A DNA stretch of 45,371 bases from Pseudomonadota bacterium (GCA_019352035.1 JABBNZ010000027.1:1-45371), one strand, 5' to 3'. Counted from the stretch's first letter, positions 35,224-44,485 are shown. The notes: a model not told the origin generated them from the letters alone. Numbers and translations: made by a program.

Positions 35224-36525
35224 ATGACTGCGATACGACCGCTTCCAACTGCAGATGAGCTGCGACGCGCCTGGAGCGAGAGCCCGCGCTGGCTCGGCAT
35301 CGAGCGCGGCTACCGCCCGGAGGACGTGGTGCGCCTGCGCGGCACGATCCCGGTGGAGCACTCGATCGCCAGGATCACCGCCGAGAAGCTGTGGCGCTAT
35401 CTCAACGAGAAGCCCTTCGTCAACGCGCTCGGCGCCCTCACGGGCAACCAGGCGATGCAGCAGGTGAAGGCGGGCCTGGATGCGATCTACCTCTCCGGCT
35501 GGCAGGTCGCCGCCGACGCCAACCTCTCCGGTGAGATGTATCCGGACCAGTCGCTCTACCCGGCCGACTCGGTGCCGGCCGTGGTGCGCCGCATCAATTC
35601 CACGCTGAGGCGCGCGGACGAGATTCACCATGCCGAGGGCAATGGCGCGTTCGACTGGCTGAAGCCCATCGTTGCCGATGCGGAAGCCGGCTTCGGCGGC
35701 GTCCTCAACGCCTTCGAGCTGATGAAGCAGATGATCGAGGCCGGCGCGGCGGGCGTTCATTTCGAGGATCAGCTGTCCTCGGCGAAGAAATGCGGCCACA
35801 TGGGTGGCAAGGTGCTCGTGCCGACGCAGGAGGCGACAGCCAGGCTGGTCGCCGCGCGCCTGGCGGCCGACGTTTGCAACGTGCCCACCATCCTCGTTGC
35901 GCGCACGGATGCGGAAGCCGCGAATCTCCTGACCTCGGATGTGGACGAGCGCGACCGGCCGTTCATCGACGCCTCCAAGGGGCGGACCGCGGAAGGCTTC
36001 TACCACGTGAAGGCGGGCCTCGAGCAGGCCATCGCCCGGGCCTGCGCCTATGCGCCGTTCGCCGACCTCGTATGGTGCGAGACGGGCAAGCCCGATCTCA
36101 AGGAGGCGCGGGCTTTCGCGGAGGCCGTTCACCAGCGCTTCCCGGGAAAACTCCTCGCCTACAACTGCTCACCGTCCTTCAACTGGAAGCGCAAGCTCGA
36201 CGATGCCGACATCGCGAAATTCCAGCGGGAGCTCGGCGCCATGGGCTATCGCTTCCAGTTCATCACGCTGGCCGGCTTCCACGCGCTCAACTTCTCGATG
36301 TTCGAGCTCGCCCGCGGTTACAAGGCGCACCAGATGTCCGCTTACGTGGCTCTGCAGCAGGCGGAGTTCGCCGCCGAGCAGCACGGCTACACCGCGACGA
36401 AGCATCAGCGGGAGGTGGGCGCTGGGTATTTCGATGAGGTGACGCAGGCGGTCTCCGGCGGCGCTTCGTCCCTCACGGCCCTGAAAGGCAGCACGGAGCT
36501 GCAGCAGTTCGAGCGGGCCTCCTAG
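35224..36525 (+). CDS. aceA: Isocitrate lyase
   Basis: 433 residues. The active-site loop KKCGHMGGK is at 188-196 with catalytic Cys190. [20 protein letters not shown] and [15 protein letters not shown] are also conserved. It splits isocitrate to glyoxylate and succinate. Co-transcribed with aceB, so growth on acetate or fatty acids bypasses the CO2-losing steps; acetyl-CoA made via the adjacent branched-chain pathway could feed it. Confidence 0.98.
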   Translation: MTAIRPLPTADELRRAWSESPRWLGIERGYRPEDVVRLRGTIPVEHSIARITAEKLWRYLNEKPFVNALGALTGNQAMQQVKAGLDAIYLSGWQVAADANLSGEMYPDQSLYPADSVPAVVRRINSTLRRADEIHHAEGNGAFDWLKPIVADAEAGFGGVLNAFELMKQMIEAGAAGVHFEDQLSSAKKCGHMGGKVLVPTQEATARLVAARLAADVCNVPTILVARTDAEAANLLTSDVDERDRPFIDASKGRTAEGFYHVKAGLEQAIARACAYAPFADLVWCETGKPDLKEARAFAEAVHQRFPGKLLAYNCSPSFNWKRKLDDADIAKFQRELGAMGYRFQFITLAGFHALNFSMFELARGYKAHQMSAYVALQQAEFAAEQHGYTATKHQREVGAGYFDEVTQAVSGGASSLTALKGSTELQQFERAS

Positions 36526-36562
36526 GAAGCCCGCCCCGTAAACCCATCAGGGATGTGGTGCT

Positions 36563-36596
36563 GCGCTGGACCGGGCACGATGCCCGGATCCAGCGC
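36563..36596. repeat. REP-like palindrome, copy 1
   Basis: GCGCTGGA plus CCGGGCA pair with TGCCCGG plus TCCAGCGC around a 3-base loop, with a single bulged base: a 15-bp stem. Its reverse complement matches copy 2 (41093-41126) with one mismatch over 35 bases when one flanking base is included. It lies 38 bases after aceA and probably also ends that transcript. Confidence 0.75.
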
Positions 36597-36629
36597 TAAT
36601 CCATTTGGCGGCGCCTAATCAACAATGCT

Positions 36630-36641
36630 TATGGCGCCATA
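36630..36641. promoter_or_regulatory. 12-base palindrome before the PepSY operon
   Basis: TATGGCGCCATA is self-complementary and lies 42 bases before the PepSY gene ATG, in an AT-richer stretch of the 158-base gap. A possible operator. Nothing else but the REP-like repeat is seen in the gap. Confidence 0.3.
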
Positions 36642-36683
36642 GCCCCGCTTTCGCATATTTCCTCTCATTGCTCCGGAGTCGCA

Positions 36684-37802
36684 ATGAGAGCCCTGATCCG
36701 CAACGTCGTGCTGCCCGTGCACCGCTGGACCGCGCTGAGCGTCGGTCTGGTGGCGCTATGGATGGCGCTCACGGGGCTGGGGCTCCTCTTTCGGGCGCAG
36801 CTCGATCCGGCGCTCGATCGCGGCCTGGAGACGGTCGCCGCCTGCAGCAGCCCGCGGCCTCTGGATGAGCTCGTGGCGCGGGCACGGCTCGCGCATCCGG
36901 ATGGCGTCCTGCGCCTCGTCGGTATCGAGGGCAGCCCCACGCGCTCCACCTGGGTCCGGTTCGCCAACGGCGACACCGTGTACGCCGATCCCTGCAGCGG
37001 GCGAGTCCTCGGCGATCTGAACAAGTACCGGGGCCTCTTCGGGACCCTGGAGTACCTGCATCGCCTCGAGTTTCTCGCGGGCGCCAGCCATGCCGCGGCA
37101 GGCACGGTGGCCCTCGCATTCGCGCTGATCATCGTCATCGGCGGCCTGGCCATCTGGTGGCCGGTGTCCCTCAAGGGGCTGCGATGGTCGATCACGTTCG
37201 CCATGCGGCCGGCCGGCCGCGCCCGGCTGATGCGGATTCACCGGGCCACAGGGTTCTGGATCTGCCTGATCGCCCTCGCCAGCGCGCTCACGGGGCCGAT
37301 CGACAGCTTTCACTGGTACCCGCGCGTGATCGAAGCGGTCACCGACTCGGCACCGGGCCATCCCCGGCCTGCGGCCGTCGCTGTGAGCCGCGCCCCACGG
37401 CTGACGCTGCAGGCGCTCTGGCAGCACGCTCAGCAGGTGACACCGGATCCACAGGAGGCGCTGCTCCTCATGCCCAAGAGCGCGGCTTCGCCCGTGGAGC
37501 TCGACATCATCGAGCGCTCGGCACCCAATCACCAGGCGGTCAGTTTCCTCTATCTCGATCCCCATAGCGGCCGGGTGCTCGGCTTTGCGCCGTACGCCGC
37601 CAGCAGTCTCGCGAACAAGATCATGACCTGGGGGATCGCCATTCACGCGGGGCAAGCGGGCGTCCCGGCACAGATGGCATTGCTGGCGGGCGTCCTCGGC
37701 ATCCTGGTGCTCGGGTATACCGGCTTCTCCAGCTACATCCGGCGCCGCCGCGGAGCGCGGCGCCAGCGCACGCGCGCCGCGCCGCTCAACGTGCACACCT
37801 GA
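36684..37802 (+). CDS. PepSY-type membrane protein heading the triple binding-protein operon
   Basis: 372 residues. Four transmembrane helices at about 13-36, 138-160, 188-205 and 332-352, with two soluble loops (37-120 and 210-315) of PepSY type. Conserved-looking His residues near helix ends (VHRW at 13, LHR at 126, IHR at 185, IHAG near 318) resemble the PepSY_TM pattern linked to ferric-siderophore reductases and, possibly, haem binding. GGAG five bases before the ATG. Followed 13 bases later by the first of three PstS-like proteins. It may be the membrane partner of these, for instance an electron-transfer or docking protein; this is inference. Confidence 0.85.
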   Translation: MRALIRNVVLPVHRWTALSVGLVALWMALTGLGLLFRAQLDPALDRGLETVAACSSPRPLDELVARARLAHPDGVLRLVGIEGSPTRSTWVRFANGDTVYADPCSGRVLGDLNKYRGLFGTLEYLHRLEFLAGASHAAAGTVALAFALIIVIGGLAIWWPVSLKGLRWSITFAMRPAGRARLMRIHRATGFWICLIALASALTGPIDSFHWYPRVIEAVTDSAPGHPRPAAVAVSRAPRLTLQALWQHAQQVTPDPQEALLLMPKSAASPVELDIIERSAPNHQAVSFLYLDPHSGRVLGFAPYAASSLANKIMTWGIAIHAGQAGVPAQMALLAGVLGILVLGYTGFSSYIRRRRGARRQRTRAAPLNVHT

Positions 37803-37815
37803 GCGATATCCGCCC

Positions 37816-38823
37816 GTGCGCCTCCCCATCCTCGCCCCGATCTGTTGCCTCGCCCTTTCGGTGCCCATGGCGCATGCGGCGCCGGCCGACGATCTCCCCG
37901 CCTACCATCCACAGGCACACGTGAGCGGCACGATCCGCGTCTGGGGCAGCCCCGATGACGGCTGGCTGATCGAGGAGCTGGAGGCCGGATTCCGCAAGTA
38001 CCAGCCGGGCATACGATTCCAGAACAGCCTGCACGGGCCCGAGTCGACCTTCGCATCCGTATACATGGACGTGGCCGACGTAGCCTTCATGGCCCGTGAG
38101 ATCCGAGTGCCGCTGGAGACCATGGCGTTCGAATGGGTGCACCAGTATCCGCCGTTCGAGATCGGGATCGCCAATGCCGGGCTCGGCGCCGATCACTGCT
38201 CGCCCCGCCCGGCGGTCGACCTGGCGTTTTTCGTCAACCAGGCGAATCCGCTCTCGTGCCTGACTCTGCGGCAGCTCGATGACATCTTCGCCGCCGATCA
38301 CCGCCGCGGAGGCGCCAACATCCGCCGCTGGGGCCAGTTGCGGCTCGCCGGCGCCTGGTCGCGCCGCCCGGTCCATGTCTACGGAATGGCGCCGGACAAT
38401 ATTTCCTCCGTGTACGTCCGACGGGCAGTGCTCGCCGGCAGCCGCAAATGGAATTCCCATTACCGCATCGTCGCGGGTGGGTGGAGCGAGGCTTTGGAGA
38501 GCGTGGCGCGAGATCCCGACGGGATCACGTTCGCGCCGCCAGTGCCGGGCAATACGGGGGCGAAGGCCCTGCGGCTCGCCGCCGGCCGGCAGAGCCCCTG
38601 TCGGGCGCTGAGGGCACGGACCGCGCGGGCGCGAACCTACCCCCTGGTGCGCACCGTCGATGTCGCGTTGGACCGGGCGCCCGGAACGCCCATCGACCCC
38701 AAGGTGAAGGAATTCCTGCGCTTCATCCTGAGCCGCGAGGGACAGCGCATCGTCGTCAGCGACGGCGCGTACCTGCCGCTCAGCGCGCGGACTCTGCGCC
38801 AGCAACGCGAGCGCCTCCGATGA
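37816..38823 (+). CDS. PstS-like periplasmic binding protein 1
   Basis: 335 residues from GTG 37816, which gives a complete signal peptide (RLPILAPICCLALSVPMAHA). The mature protein starts with the strand VSGTIRVWGS, then GFRKYQPGIRF, ADVAFMAREI, and ends KEFLRFILSREGQRIVVSDG. It follows the type II periplasmic binding protein fold (PBP-like, PstS relatives). Three Cys (HCSP, LSCLTL, SPCRA) are unique to this copy. The end overlaps copy 2 (ATGA). No ABC permease or ATPase is nearby. Ligand unknown: the PstS phosphate-loop pattern is not clearly kept. Confidence 0.85.
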   Translation: MRLPILAPICCLALSVPMAHAAPADDLPAYHPQAHVSGTIRVWGSPDDGWLIEELEAGFRKYQPGIRFQNSLHGPESTFASVYMDVADVAFMAREIRVPLETMAFEWVHQYPPFEIGIANAGLGADHCSPRPAVDLAFFVNQANPLSCLTLRQLDDIFAADHRRGGANIRRWGQLRLAGAWSRRPVHVYGMAPDNISSVYVRRAVLAGSRKWNSHYRIVAGGWSEALESVARDPDGITFAPPVPGNTGAKALRLAAGRQSPCRALRARTARARTYPLVRTVDVALDRAPGTPIDPKVKEFLRFILSREGQRIVVSDGAYLPLSARTLRQQRERLR

Positions 38824-39899
38824 GAATCGCCGTGATAAGCGCCTTGTTGGCAGGTCTCGCGCTCGGAGCGGCGGCGGGGCCCGGGTCCGCCCGCGGCTTC
38901 GACCTGCCGCCGCCGTACCGTCCGGACCGGGCCGTTTCCGGGACCATCCGAATCTGGGGCCACGGCGCCTATGACCGCAAGCGCGATTTCATCGGCGCGC
39001 TGGTTCGTGCGTGGGAGCGGGGCTTCCAACGCTACGAGCCCGGCGTGCGCTTCCGGAATCATCTGGTGGGCACGGCGGCGGCCATCGGCTCGCTCTACAC
39101 GGGGCGCGGCGACCTCGCCCTCATGGGGCGGGAGATCTGGCCGCCCGAGATCGCGGCCTTCAAGGAGGTGTTCGGTCATCCACCGACGGGCGTCGATGTG
39201 GTCACCGGCAGCCTCGACGTTCGCAATCGCGACTACGCCCTCGTGGTCTTCGTGCACAAGGGCAACCCGATCAAAGGGCTGACGCTGGCGCAGCTGCGCG
39301 CCGTGTTCGCGGCTCCCGACACTCCCGGCGCTCACGAGGCACGCACGTGGGGTGATCTCGGGCTCGGCGGCTCGTGGGCGGATCGGCCGATCCATCTGTA
39401 CGGACTCCCCATCTCCCGGGGGTTCGCCCGGTTCTTCGAGCAGCGGGTGTTCGACGGCGGCGAGATATGGCGGCCGTCGTTGCGGGAGTTCGCCGACCTC
39501 AAAGGCTCCAGGGGAGGCGCGACCGATGGCGGGCAGCGGATGCTCGATGCCATGGCCGCCGATCCGGACAGCATCGGCTACGCGGGTCTCCTTTATCACA
39601 ACTCCGAGGTCAGGCCCGTGGCCCTGGCCGCACGCGCCGGCGCGCCCTACATCGAGCCCACACGCGACAGCGTCATGGATCATTCCTATCCGCTCACGCG
39701 CCTGGTGACTCTGTTCTTCAACCGGCCGCCCGGCAAGCCGGTCGACCCGAAGCTGCGCGAGTTCCTTCGCTACGTGCTCAGCCGCCAAGGGCAGCAGGCC
39801 GTGCTGCGCGACGGGCGCGGCTACCTTCCCATCCTGGCCCCTGCCGCGGCCAGGCAGCGCGAGAAACTGAATCGAGCCCGAGAGGACCATCCAAAATGA
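38820..39899 (+). CDS. PstS-like periplasmic binding protein 2
   Basis: 359 residues from ATG 38820. Signal peptide about 1-25 (IAVISALLAGLALGAAAG). It repeats the paralogue signature: VSGTIRIWGH, GFQRYEPGVRF, GDLALMGREI, and a C-terminal REFLRYVLSRQGQQAVLRDG. It also has RNRDYALVVFVHKGNPIKGL, the strand expected to line the ligand cleft of such proteins. Overlaps both neighbours by four bases, so all three are made in fixed order from one message. Ligand unknown. Confidence 0.87.
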   Translation: MRIAVISALLAGLALGAAAGPGSARGFDLPPPYRPDRAVSGTIRIWGHGAYDRKRDFIGALVRAWERGFQRYEPGVRFRNHLVGTAAAIGSLYTGRGDLALMGREIWPPEIAAFKEVFGHPPTGVDVVTGSLDVRNRDYALVVFVHKGNPIKGLTLAQLRAVFAAPDTPGAHEARTWGDLGLGGSWADRPIHLYGLPISRGFARFFEQRVFDGGEIWRPSLREFADLKGSRGGATDGGQRMLDAMAADPDSIGYAGLLYHNSEVRPVALAARAGAPYIEPTRDSVMDHSYPLTRLVTLFFNRPPGKPVDPKLREFLRYVLSRQGQQAVLRDGRGYLPILAPAAARQREKLNRAREDHPK

Positions 39900-41086
39900 G
39901 TATCCGCTTCATTGTCCCGACATCGGCCGCCGGGCTGGCCGGTGCGCTGCTGTCGCTGTCCCTGCTGCTCGGCGCCGCGCCCGCGGCGGCCCAGGCCGAC
40001 AAAGTGGCGCACGGGCTCGCGCTGCAGGCCGCGCGCGCCAAATTCGTCGTCGTCAAGGCGAAGAAAGCCTTCTACACCCAGCGCTGGAACCTGAGCCGGC
40101 TGCCCGACTACCGTCCCCGGCAGCAGGTGAGCGGAACGATCCGGATGTCGGGCAGCAACTACATCCAGGACAGCAACCTCGGCAAGTTCTGGGAGGAAGG
40201 CTTTCGCAAGTATCAACCCGGCGTGCGCTTCGCGTTCAACATGAAGACCACTCTGGCTGCGGTGCCCGCTCTGGTTTTCGGTGTGGCGGACATCGGCGTC
40301 GGCCGCAAGATCACCTTCGCGGAGCAACTGCTCTACGAGCGCTACAGGAATCGCGACCCGCTCACCATTACCGCGGCAACGGGCTCCTACAATGTCACGG
40401 GCTGGCAGCCGGGCTACGGCATCGTCGTCAGCAGGCAGAATCCGCTGACCTGCCTTTCGCTGCAGCAGCTCGACGGCATCTTCGGCGCGCAGCGCACCGG
40501 AGGCTGGAAGGGAACGAGCTGGCATCCCGAATGGGCGCGCGGCCCGCAGGAGAACATCCGCACCTGGGGACAGCTCGGCCTGACCGGGGATTGGGCTCAT
40601 CACGAGATCAACGCCTACGGTCTCACCCTCCGCTACCACCAGGCGACGGAAATGTCGGATGCCATCCTGAAGGGGAGCGATAAGTGGAACGAGCGGGTGC
40701 GGATCTACGCCAACTACGTGACCCGGGACGGCAAGCTCGGTCGCGGTCTCAAGGCGGATCTGGCGAAGGACCGCTACGGCATTGCCTGGATCGCGGCACC
40801 GACGTATCACCTGCCGCCGCAGCTCAAAGTGCTGGCGGTCTCCAGACGAACGGGAGGGCGGTGCGTGCCTTATACGCTGGAGACCGTGCGTGATCGTACG
40901 TACCCTCTCATCAGCCAGATCTACATGTTCGCCAACCGCGGCAAGGACGGGTCGGTGAAGCCGCTCGTGCGGGAGTTCCTGCGCTACGTGGTGAGCCGCC
41001 AGGGACAGGAGGCAGTGGAGCGTGACGGAAAGTATCTGCCGCTCACCGCGAAAGTGGCGCGCCGGCAGCTCGCGAAGCTCCACTAG
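39896..41086 (+). CDS. PstS-like periplasmic binding protein 3
   Basis: 396 residues from ATG 39896. Signal peptide about 1-32 (LLSLSLLLGAAPAAAQA), followed by an extra basic helix (about 35-65) absent in the other two. It shares VSGTIRMSGSN, GFRKYQPGVRF, ADIGVGRKI and REFLRYVVSRQGQEAVERDG. The SGSNYIQD loop is the closest of the three to a ligand-binding helix start. An insertion (GGWKGTSWHPEWARGPQEN) extends the middle. Last gene of the operon; a REP-like palindrome follows seven bases after the stop. Confidence 0.87.
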   Translation: MSIRFIVPTSAAGLAGALLSLSLLLGAAPAAAQADKVAHGLALQAARAKFVVVKAKKAFYTQRWNLSRLPDYRPRQQVSGTIRMSGSNYIQDSNLGKFWEEGFRKYQPGVRFAFNMKTTLAAVPALVFGVADIGVGRKITFAEQLLYERYRNRDPLTITAATGSYNVTGWQPGYGIVVSRQNPLTCLSLQQLDGIFGAQRTGGWKGTSWHPEWARGPQENIRTWGQLGLTGDWAHHEINAYGLTLRYHQATEMSDAILKGSDKWNERVRIYANYVTRDGKLGRGLKADLAKDRYGIAWIAAPTYHLPPQLKVLAVSRRTGGRCVPYTLETVRDRTYPLISQIYMFANRGKDGSVKPLVREFLRYVVSRQGQEAVERDGKYLPLTAKVARRQLAKLH

Positions 41087-41092
41087 TTTGAA

Positions 41093-41126
41093 GCGCTGGA
41101 TCCGGGCATCGTGCCCGGCCCAGCGC
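41093..41126. repeat. REP-like palindrome, copy 2
   Basis: GCGCTGGATCCGGGCA, a TCG loop, then TGCCCGG and CCAGCGC. The same sequence as copy 1 in opposite orientation. A second hairpin-like pair (GGCCAAAA at 41133-41140, TTTTGGCC near 41147-41154) follows at once. Probably ends the PepSY/binding-protein transcript. Confidence 0.75.
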
Positions 41127-41209
41127 GGCGGCGGCCAAAAGCGCGGTTTTTGGCCGGCGGCGGGGCGCGTGCGTGTGCCTGGGTCGCCAGGGACCCTATA
41201 CTGCCAGGG

Positions 41210-41827
41210 ATGGCGGTCCTCAAGCTCTTCCCCACGCTCGTCTATTGCGCGCGCCTGACCGGCGCGGCGGCCGGCAAGATCGATGCGCGGCTCCTGCGCG
41301 AATGCCTGCAGCTGCGGCAGGATGATCCGGCCGGCCGGAAGTGGTCAGCGGGCCGCTATCCCGGCGGCTACACCTCTTACGGCTCGGCCCATCGGATGCA
41401 CCGCATGTCGCCGACGTTCGCCGCGTTGGAGCGGGCGATCGATCGGCACGTCGCCCGCTTCGCGAGCTCGCTCGAGCTCGATCTCGCGGGGCGCAAGCTG
41501 GCGATGACCGACTGTTGGGTCAACATCATGCCGCGCGGGACGGCGCACGGACTGCACCTGCACCCGCTCTCCACCATCAGCGGGACCTATTACGTCAAAA
41601 CGCCGCGCGGCTCTCCCGGGCTGAAGCTCGAAGACCCGCGGCTCGAGCGAATGATGGCGGCCCCGCCGCGCCGGGCGGCGGCGGCGCGGGAGAACAGGCC
41701 CTGGATCGTGCTGCCGGCCCGGGCGGGCGGCGTAGTGCTGTTTGAGAGCTGGCTGCGTCACGAGGTGCCGGCCAATCCCATCGCCGGGGAGCGGATCAGC
41801 ATCAGCTTCAACTACTCCTGGTTTTAG
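41210..41827 (+). CDS. 2OG-Fe(II) oxygenase family protein (TIGR02466 type)
   Basis: 205 residues from ATG 41210; in-frame starts upstream run through the repeat. Double-stranded beta-helix motifs: WVNIMPRGTAHGLHLHPLST with candidate iron ligands His116 and His118, SGTYYVKTP, GVVLFESWLRHEVPAN with His184, and RISISFNYSW with Arg195 for 2-oxoglutarate. The family is uncharacterised in detail. TATACT (41197-41202) lies seven bases before the ATG with no ribosome site, so it may be leaderless with its own promoter. Confidence 0.87.
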   Translation: MAVLKLFPTLVYCARLTGAAAGKIDARLLRECLQLRQDDPAGRKWSAGRYPGGYTSYGSAHRMHRMSPTFAALERAIDRHVARFASSLELDLAGRKLAMTDCWVNIMPRGTAHGLHLHPLSTISGTYYVKTPRGSPGLKLEDPRLERMMAAPPRRAAAARENRPWIVLPARAGGVVLFESWLRHEVPANPIAGERISISFNYSWF

Positions 41828-41917
41828 GCGGGCCCGTCTTCGGCGCGGCGCGGACCGGCGGGATTCAGCGACCGTTCAGTGCCGCCGATCCACGCTTGGG
41901 CGAACGGAGAAGCCACA

Positions 41918-42156
41918 ATGCGCACCGGCTCCTTCGTGGTCTGATGTCCGCGCTCGTCCTGGCCGCCTTGACGGCGCTGCCGGCCATTGCCTCGGCCGGG
42001 GTGTTGATCGGAGTGTCGGTAGTTCGGCTGCGTACGCATGGGAGTGTCGCGCTGCATCGGCCGCCCGTCATTGCGGTCGGCACGCAGCGAGCGATCGGCG
42101 AACGCCATCCGCTGCGACGCGGCGGCCCGGCGGGCCTTCATGTGAGGGTTGCGTGA
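41918..42156 (+). CDS. Possible small exported protein with stop-start junction
   Basis: GGAGA (41906-41910) is well placed before ATG 41918, but that frame ends after eight codons at a TGA (41942-41944) that overlaps a new ATG (41944). From there 70 residues begin with a good signal peptide (MSALVLAALTALPAIASA). Adding one C would fuse both into one uninterrupted signal peptide, so a one-base deletion is likely; reinitiation at TGATG could still allow translation. The mature part has no known family. A minus-strand frame (42141-41824) is an alternative reading. The rest of the 41828-42168 gap shows nothing else. Confidence 0.35.
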
Positions 42157-42168
42157 CGCTCGGCGCCG

Positions 42169-44433
42169 CTACCGAGGCAATTCGATCTGGCCCTGCACCT
42201 GAAACGTGCCGCTGACCGAGGGTGCGCCGGTCCCGGGCTGGCCACCGCCCACCGATACGGTGTAGGTGCCTTGGGGGACGATGATCTCGCCAGTCCCGGT
42301 CACCATGCTCAGATCGCGCCGCTTCAGGTGGAACCTGACGAGCTGACTTTGCCCCGGGGCGAGGTGGATGCGCTGAAAGCCGCGCAGCGCGCGGATCGGG
42401 GCCCCGGGCACGCCGGGAAACTTCAGATAAAGCTGCACCACCTCATCACCGGCGGCCCTGCCGGTGTCGGTCACCCTCACCGATGCGTTCAGCGGGGCGC
42501 CGGCCGCGATGGGGGCGGATGGCAGTGTCAGATCGCCGTACTCGAACGTCGTGTAGCTCAAGCCGTAGCCGAATGGCCACAGCGGCTTGCCGATGAAGTA
42601 ACGATAGGTCCGGTCCGCCATCGAGTAACTGGCGAAGTTCGGCAGCTGGCGGACGCTGCGGTAGAACGTGACGGGAAGCCGGCCGGCCGGGTCGTTCCGG
42701 CCGCTCAGCGTCGCCGCGATGGCGGCTCCGCCTTCCTCGCCGGAATACCAGGTTTCCAGGATGGCATCGGCATGCGCCTTCTCCCATCGGACGGAGAGCG
42801 CGCTGCCGTTCATGAGCACCACGACCAGGGGCTTGCCCGTGGCCGCCACGGCGCGCACCAGGCTCTCCTCCGGCTTGGGCAACGCGAGGTTGGTGCGGTC
42901 GCCGTCGAGGAATCCGGGCAGGCGAAGGTGACTTTGCTCGCTCTCCAGATGACTCGTGATGCCGACGACGGCGATCACCACGTCGGCGTTGCGCGCTGCG
43001 GCGATCGCGGCCGGATCGGGGGTGTCATTCGCAGGGAAGACCGGATGGCGCCGATGAGCCGCGAGGAACGGAGTCCCGGGCACGTAGGTGATGTGAGCTT
43101 TCGGGAACTGTGCCTCGAGCCCTTGGAGAAAACTCACCGTGCGGGTCGGCGTGCCGTGATAGTTGCCGAGCAACACGCCGGTTTGGTTCGCGAGTGGACC
43201 CACCACGGCGATGCGCTTCACATCCTGCTGCAGCGGCAACACTCCGTCATTCTTGAGCAGCACCATCGATTCCTCGGCGAGGCGCAGCGCCAGCTCGCGG
43301 TGCGCCGGGCTGTCGAGCTCCTTCCGCGGAATGCGGCTGTAGGGATCCATCGATGGCGGATCGAACATGCCCAGCCGGATCCGCGCGGTGAAGAGGCGGA
43401 TCAGCGCGGTGTTGATCGCGTGCTCGGACAGGTAGCCTTCCTGAACCGCCCGGACGAACGGCTCGTAGTCGCCGTCGCCGGCGGCGTCCGCCTTGCTGAA
43501 ATCCGGGAAGTCGGCGCATTCATTGTCCATCCCGCGCTCGACGGCGATCGCGGAGGCCTGCGCCTGGGTGGGCCGGTAATGATGGCCGGTGAAGATGTCA
43601 TGCACGGCGTCGCAGTCGGAGACCACGTAGCCCTGGAACTGCCAGGCGCCACGCAACGTGCGCTGCAGAAGGAAGCTGTTCGCGCAGTCGGGCTCGCCGT
43701 TGAGAGCGGTGTAGGCACACATCACCGAGCCGGCGTGGCCGTCCACGATTGCGGCGCGAAACGCCGGCAGGTAGGTATCCTCCAGGTCGTGCCTGCTGAT
43801 GTCGTAATCGGCGAAGTGACGCATGGGCTCGGGCCCGCTGTGCGCGTCGAAGTGCTTCGGGGTGGAGATCGCGAGGTAGTAGTGCGGATTCGAGCCCTGC
43901 ATTCCGGTGACGTAGGCGACGGCCATGCGCGCGGTGAGGAACGGATCCTCTCCGTAGGTCTCCTGTCCGCGACCCCAGCGCGGATCGCGGAAGATGTTGA
44001 CGTTGGGCGCCCAGAAATCGAGGCCGCGGAAGATGGCGGAGCCGCCGGCGCGCATCGCATCTTCGTGCACCACGCGCCCCTCGATGGCGATGTCATGGGC
44101 CATACGATGAATGCCCGCGACGTCGAAAGTGGCGCCGAGGCCGATGGGCTCTGGGAACTCCGTCGTGCCCTTCGCCAGGTCGCCGTGGAGGGCCTCACTC
44201 CACCAGTTGTAGGCGGGCACTCCCAGCCGCGCAATGGCGCGGGCGGCGTTGACGAGCTGCGAGGCCTTCTCGCGCAGCGTCATGCGATGCACCAGATCCG
44301 CCGCGCGCACCTGCGGCGGCAGGCGGGTATCGAGGTATGCGGGAAGTGCGGCGCCCCCGGCCCGCGCGCCACCGGCGAGAACCGTCAGGCTTGCCAGCAG
44401 CGCAGGCTGCCAGGCTCGTAACCGGATCGTCAT
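42169..44433 (-). CDS. Exported GH3 glycosidase (beta-xylosidase/arabinosidase-like)
   Basis: 754 residues. Signal peptide about 1-25. The GH3 N-terminal barrel has NWWSEALHGDL, FWAPNVNIFRDPRWGRGQETYGEDP, ISTPKHFDAHSGPEP, and nucleophile Asp273 in GYVVSDCDAVHDI. The second domain has VLLKNDGVLPL and EQSHLRLPGFL. A fibronectin-III-like domain ends the protein. The SDCD pattern and WGRGQETYGEDP fit the beta-xylosidase/alpha-arabinosidase branch rather than BglX; substrate not proven. GGGGAG lies seven bases before the ATG. A LacI-type palindrome lies 53-64 bases upstream. The GH27 gene precedes it on the same strand. Confidence 0.93.
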   Translation of the reverse strand: MTIRLRAWQPALLASLTVLAGGARAGGAALPAYLDTRLPPQVRAADLVHRMTLREKASQLVNAARAIARLGVPAYNWWSEALHGDLAKGTTEFPEPIGLGATFDVAGIHRMAHDIAIEGRVVHEDAMRAGGSAIFRGLDFWAPNVNIFRDPRWGRGQETYGEDPFLTARMAVAYVTGMQGSNPHYYLAISTPKHFDAHSGPEPMRHFADYDISRHDLEDTYLPAFRAAIVDGHAGSVMCAYTALNGEPDCANSFLLQRTLRGAWQFQGYVVSDCDAVHDIFTGHHYRPTQAQASAIAVERGMDNECADFPDFSKADAAGDGDYEPFVRAVQEGYLSEHAINTALIRLFTARIRLGMFDPPSMDPYSRIPRKELDSPAHRELALRLAEESMVLLKNDGVLPLQQDVKRIAVVGPLANQTGVLLGNYHGTPTRTVSFLQGLEAQFPKAHITYVPGTPFLAAHRRHPVFPANDTPDPAAIAAARNADVVIAVVGITSHLESEQSHLRLPGFLDGDRTNLALPKPEESLVRAVAATGKPLVVVLMNGSALSVRWEKAHADAILETWYSGEEGGAAIAATLSGRNDPAGRLPVTFYRSVRQLPNFASYSMADRTYRYFIGKPLWPFGYGLSYTTFEYGDLTLPSAPIAAGAPLNASVRVTDTGRAAGDEVVQLYLKFPGVPGAPIRALRGFQRIHLAPGQSQLVRFHLKRRDLSMVTGTGEIIVPQGTYTVSVGGGQPGTGAPSVSGTFQVQGQIELPR

Positions 44434-44485
44434 GCGCAGCTCCCCTCACTCGTTTTCCAGCGTTGGGGGCGATGATACCAGAAAT

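Noticed and set aside
38448-38819. In-frame extension before binding protein 2 (and similar extensions at 39374, 30383, 13469 and 41111)
   Set aside because: They overlap the previous gene or a repeat by hundreds of bases, and the chosen starts give signal peptides or proper domain starts.
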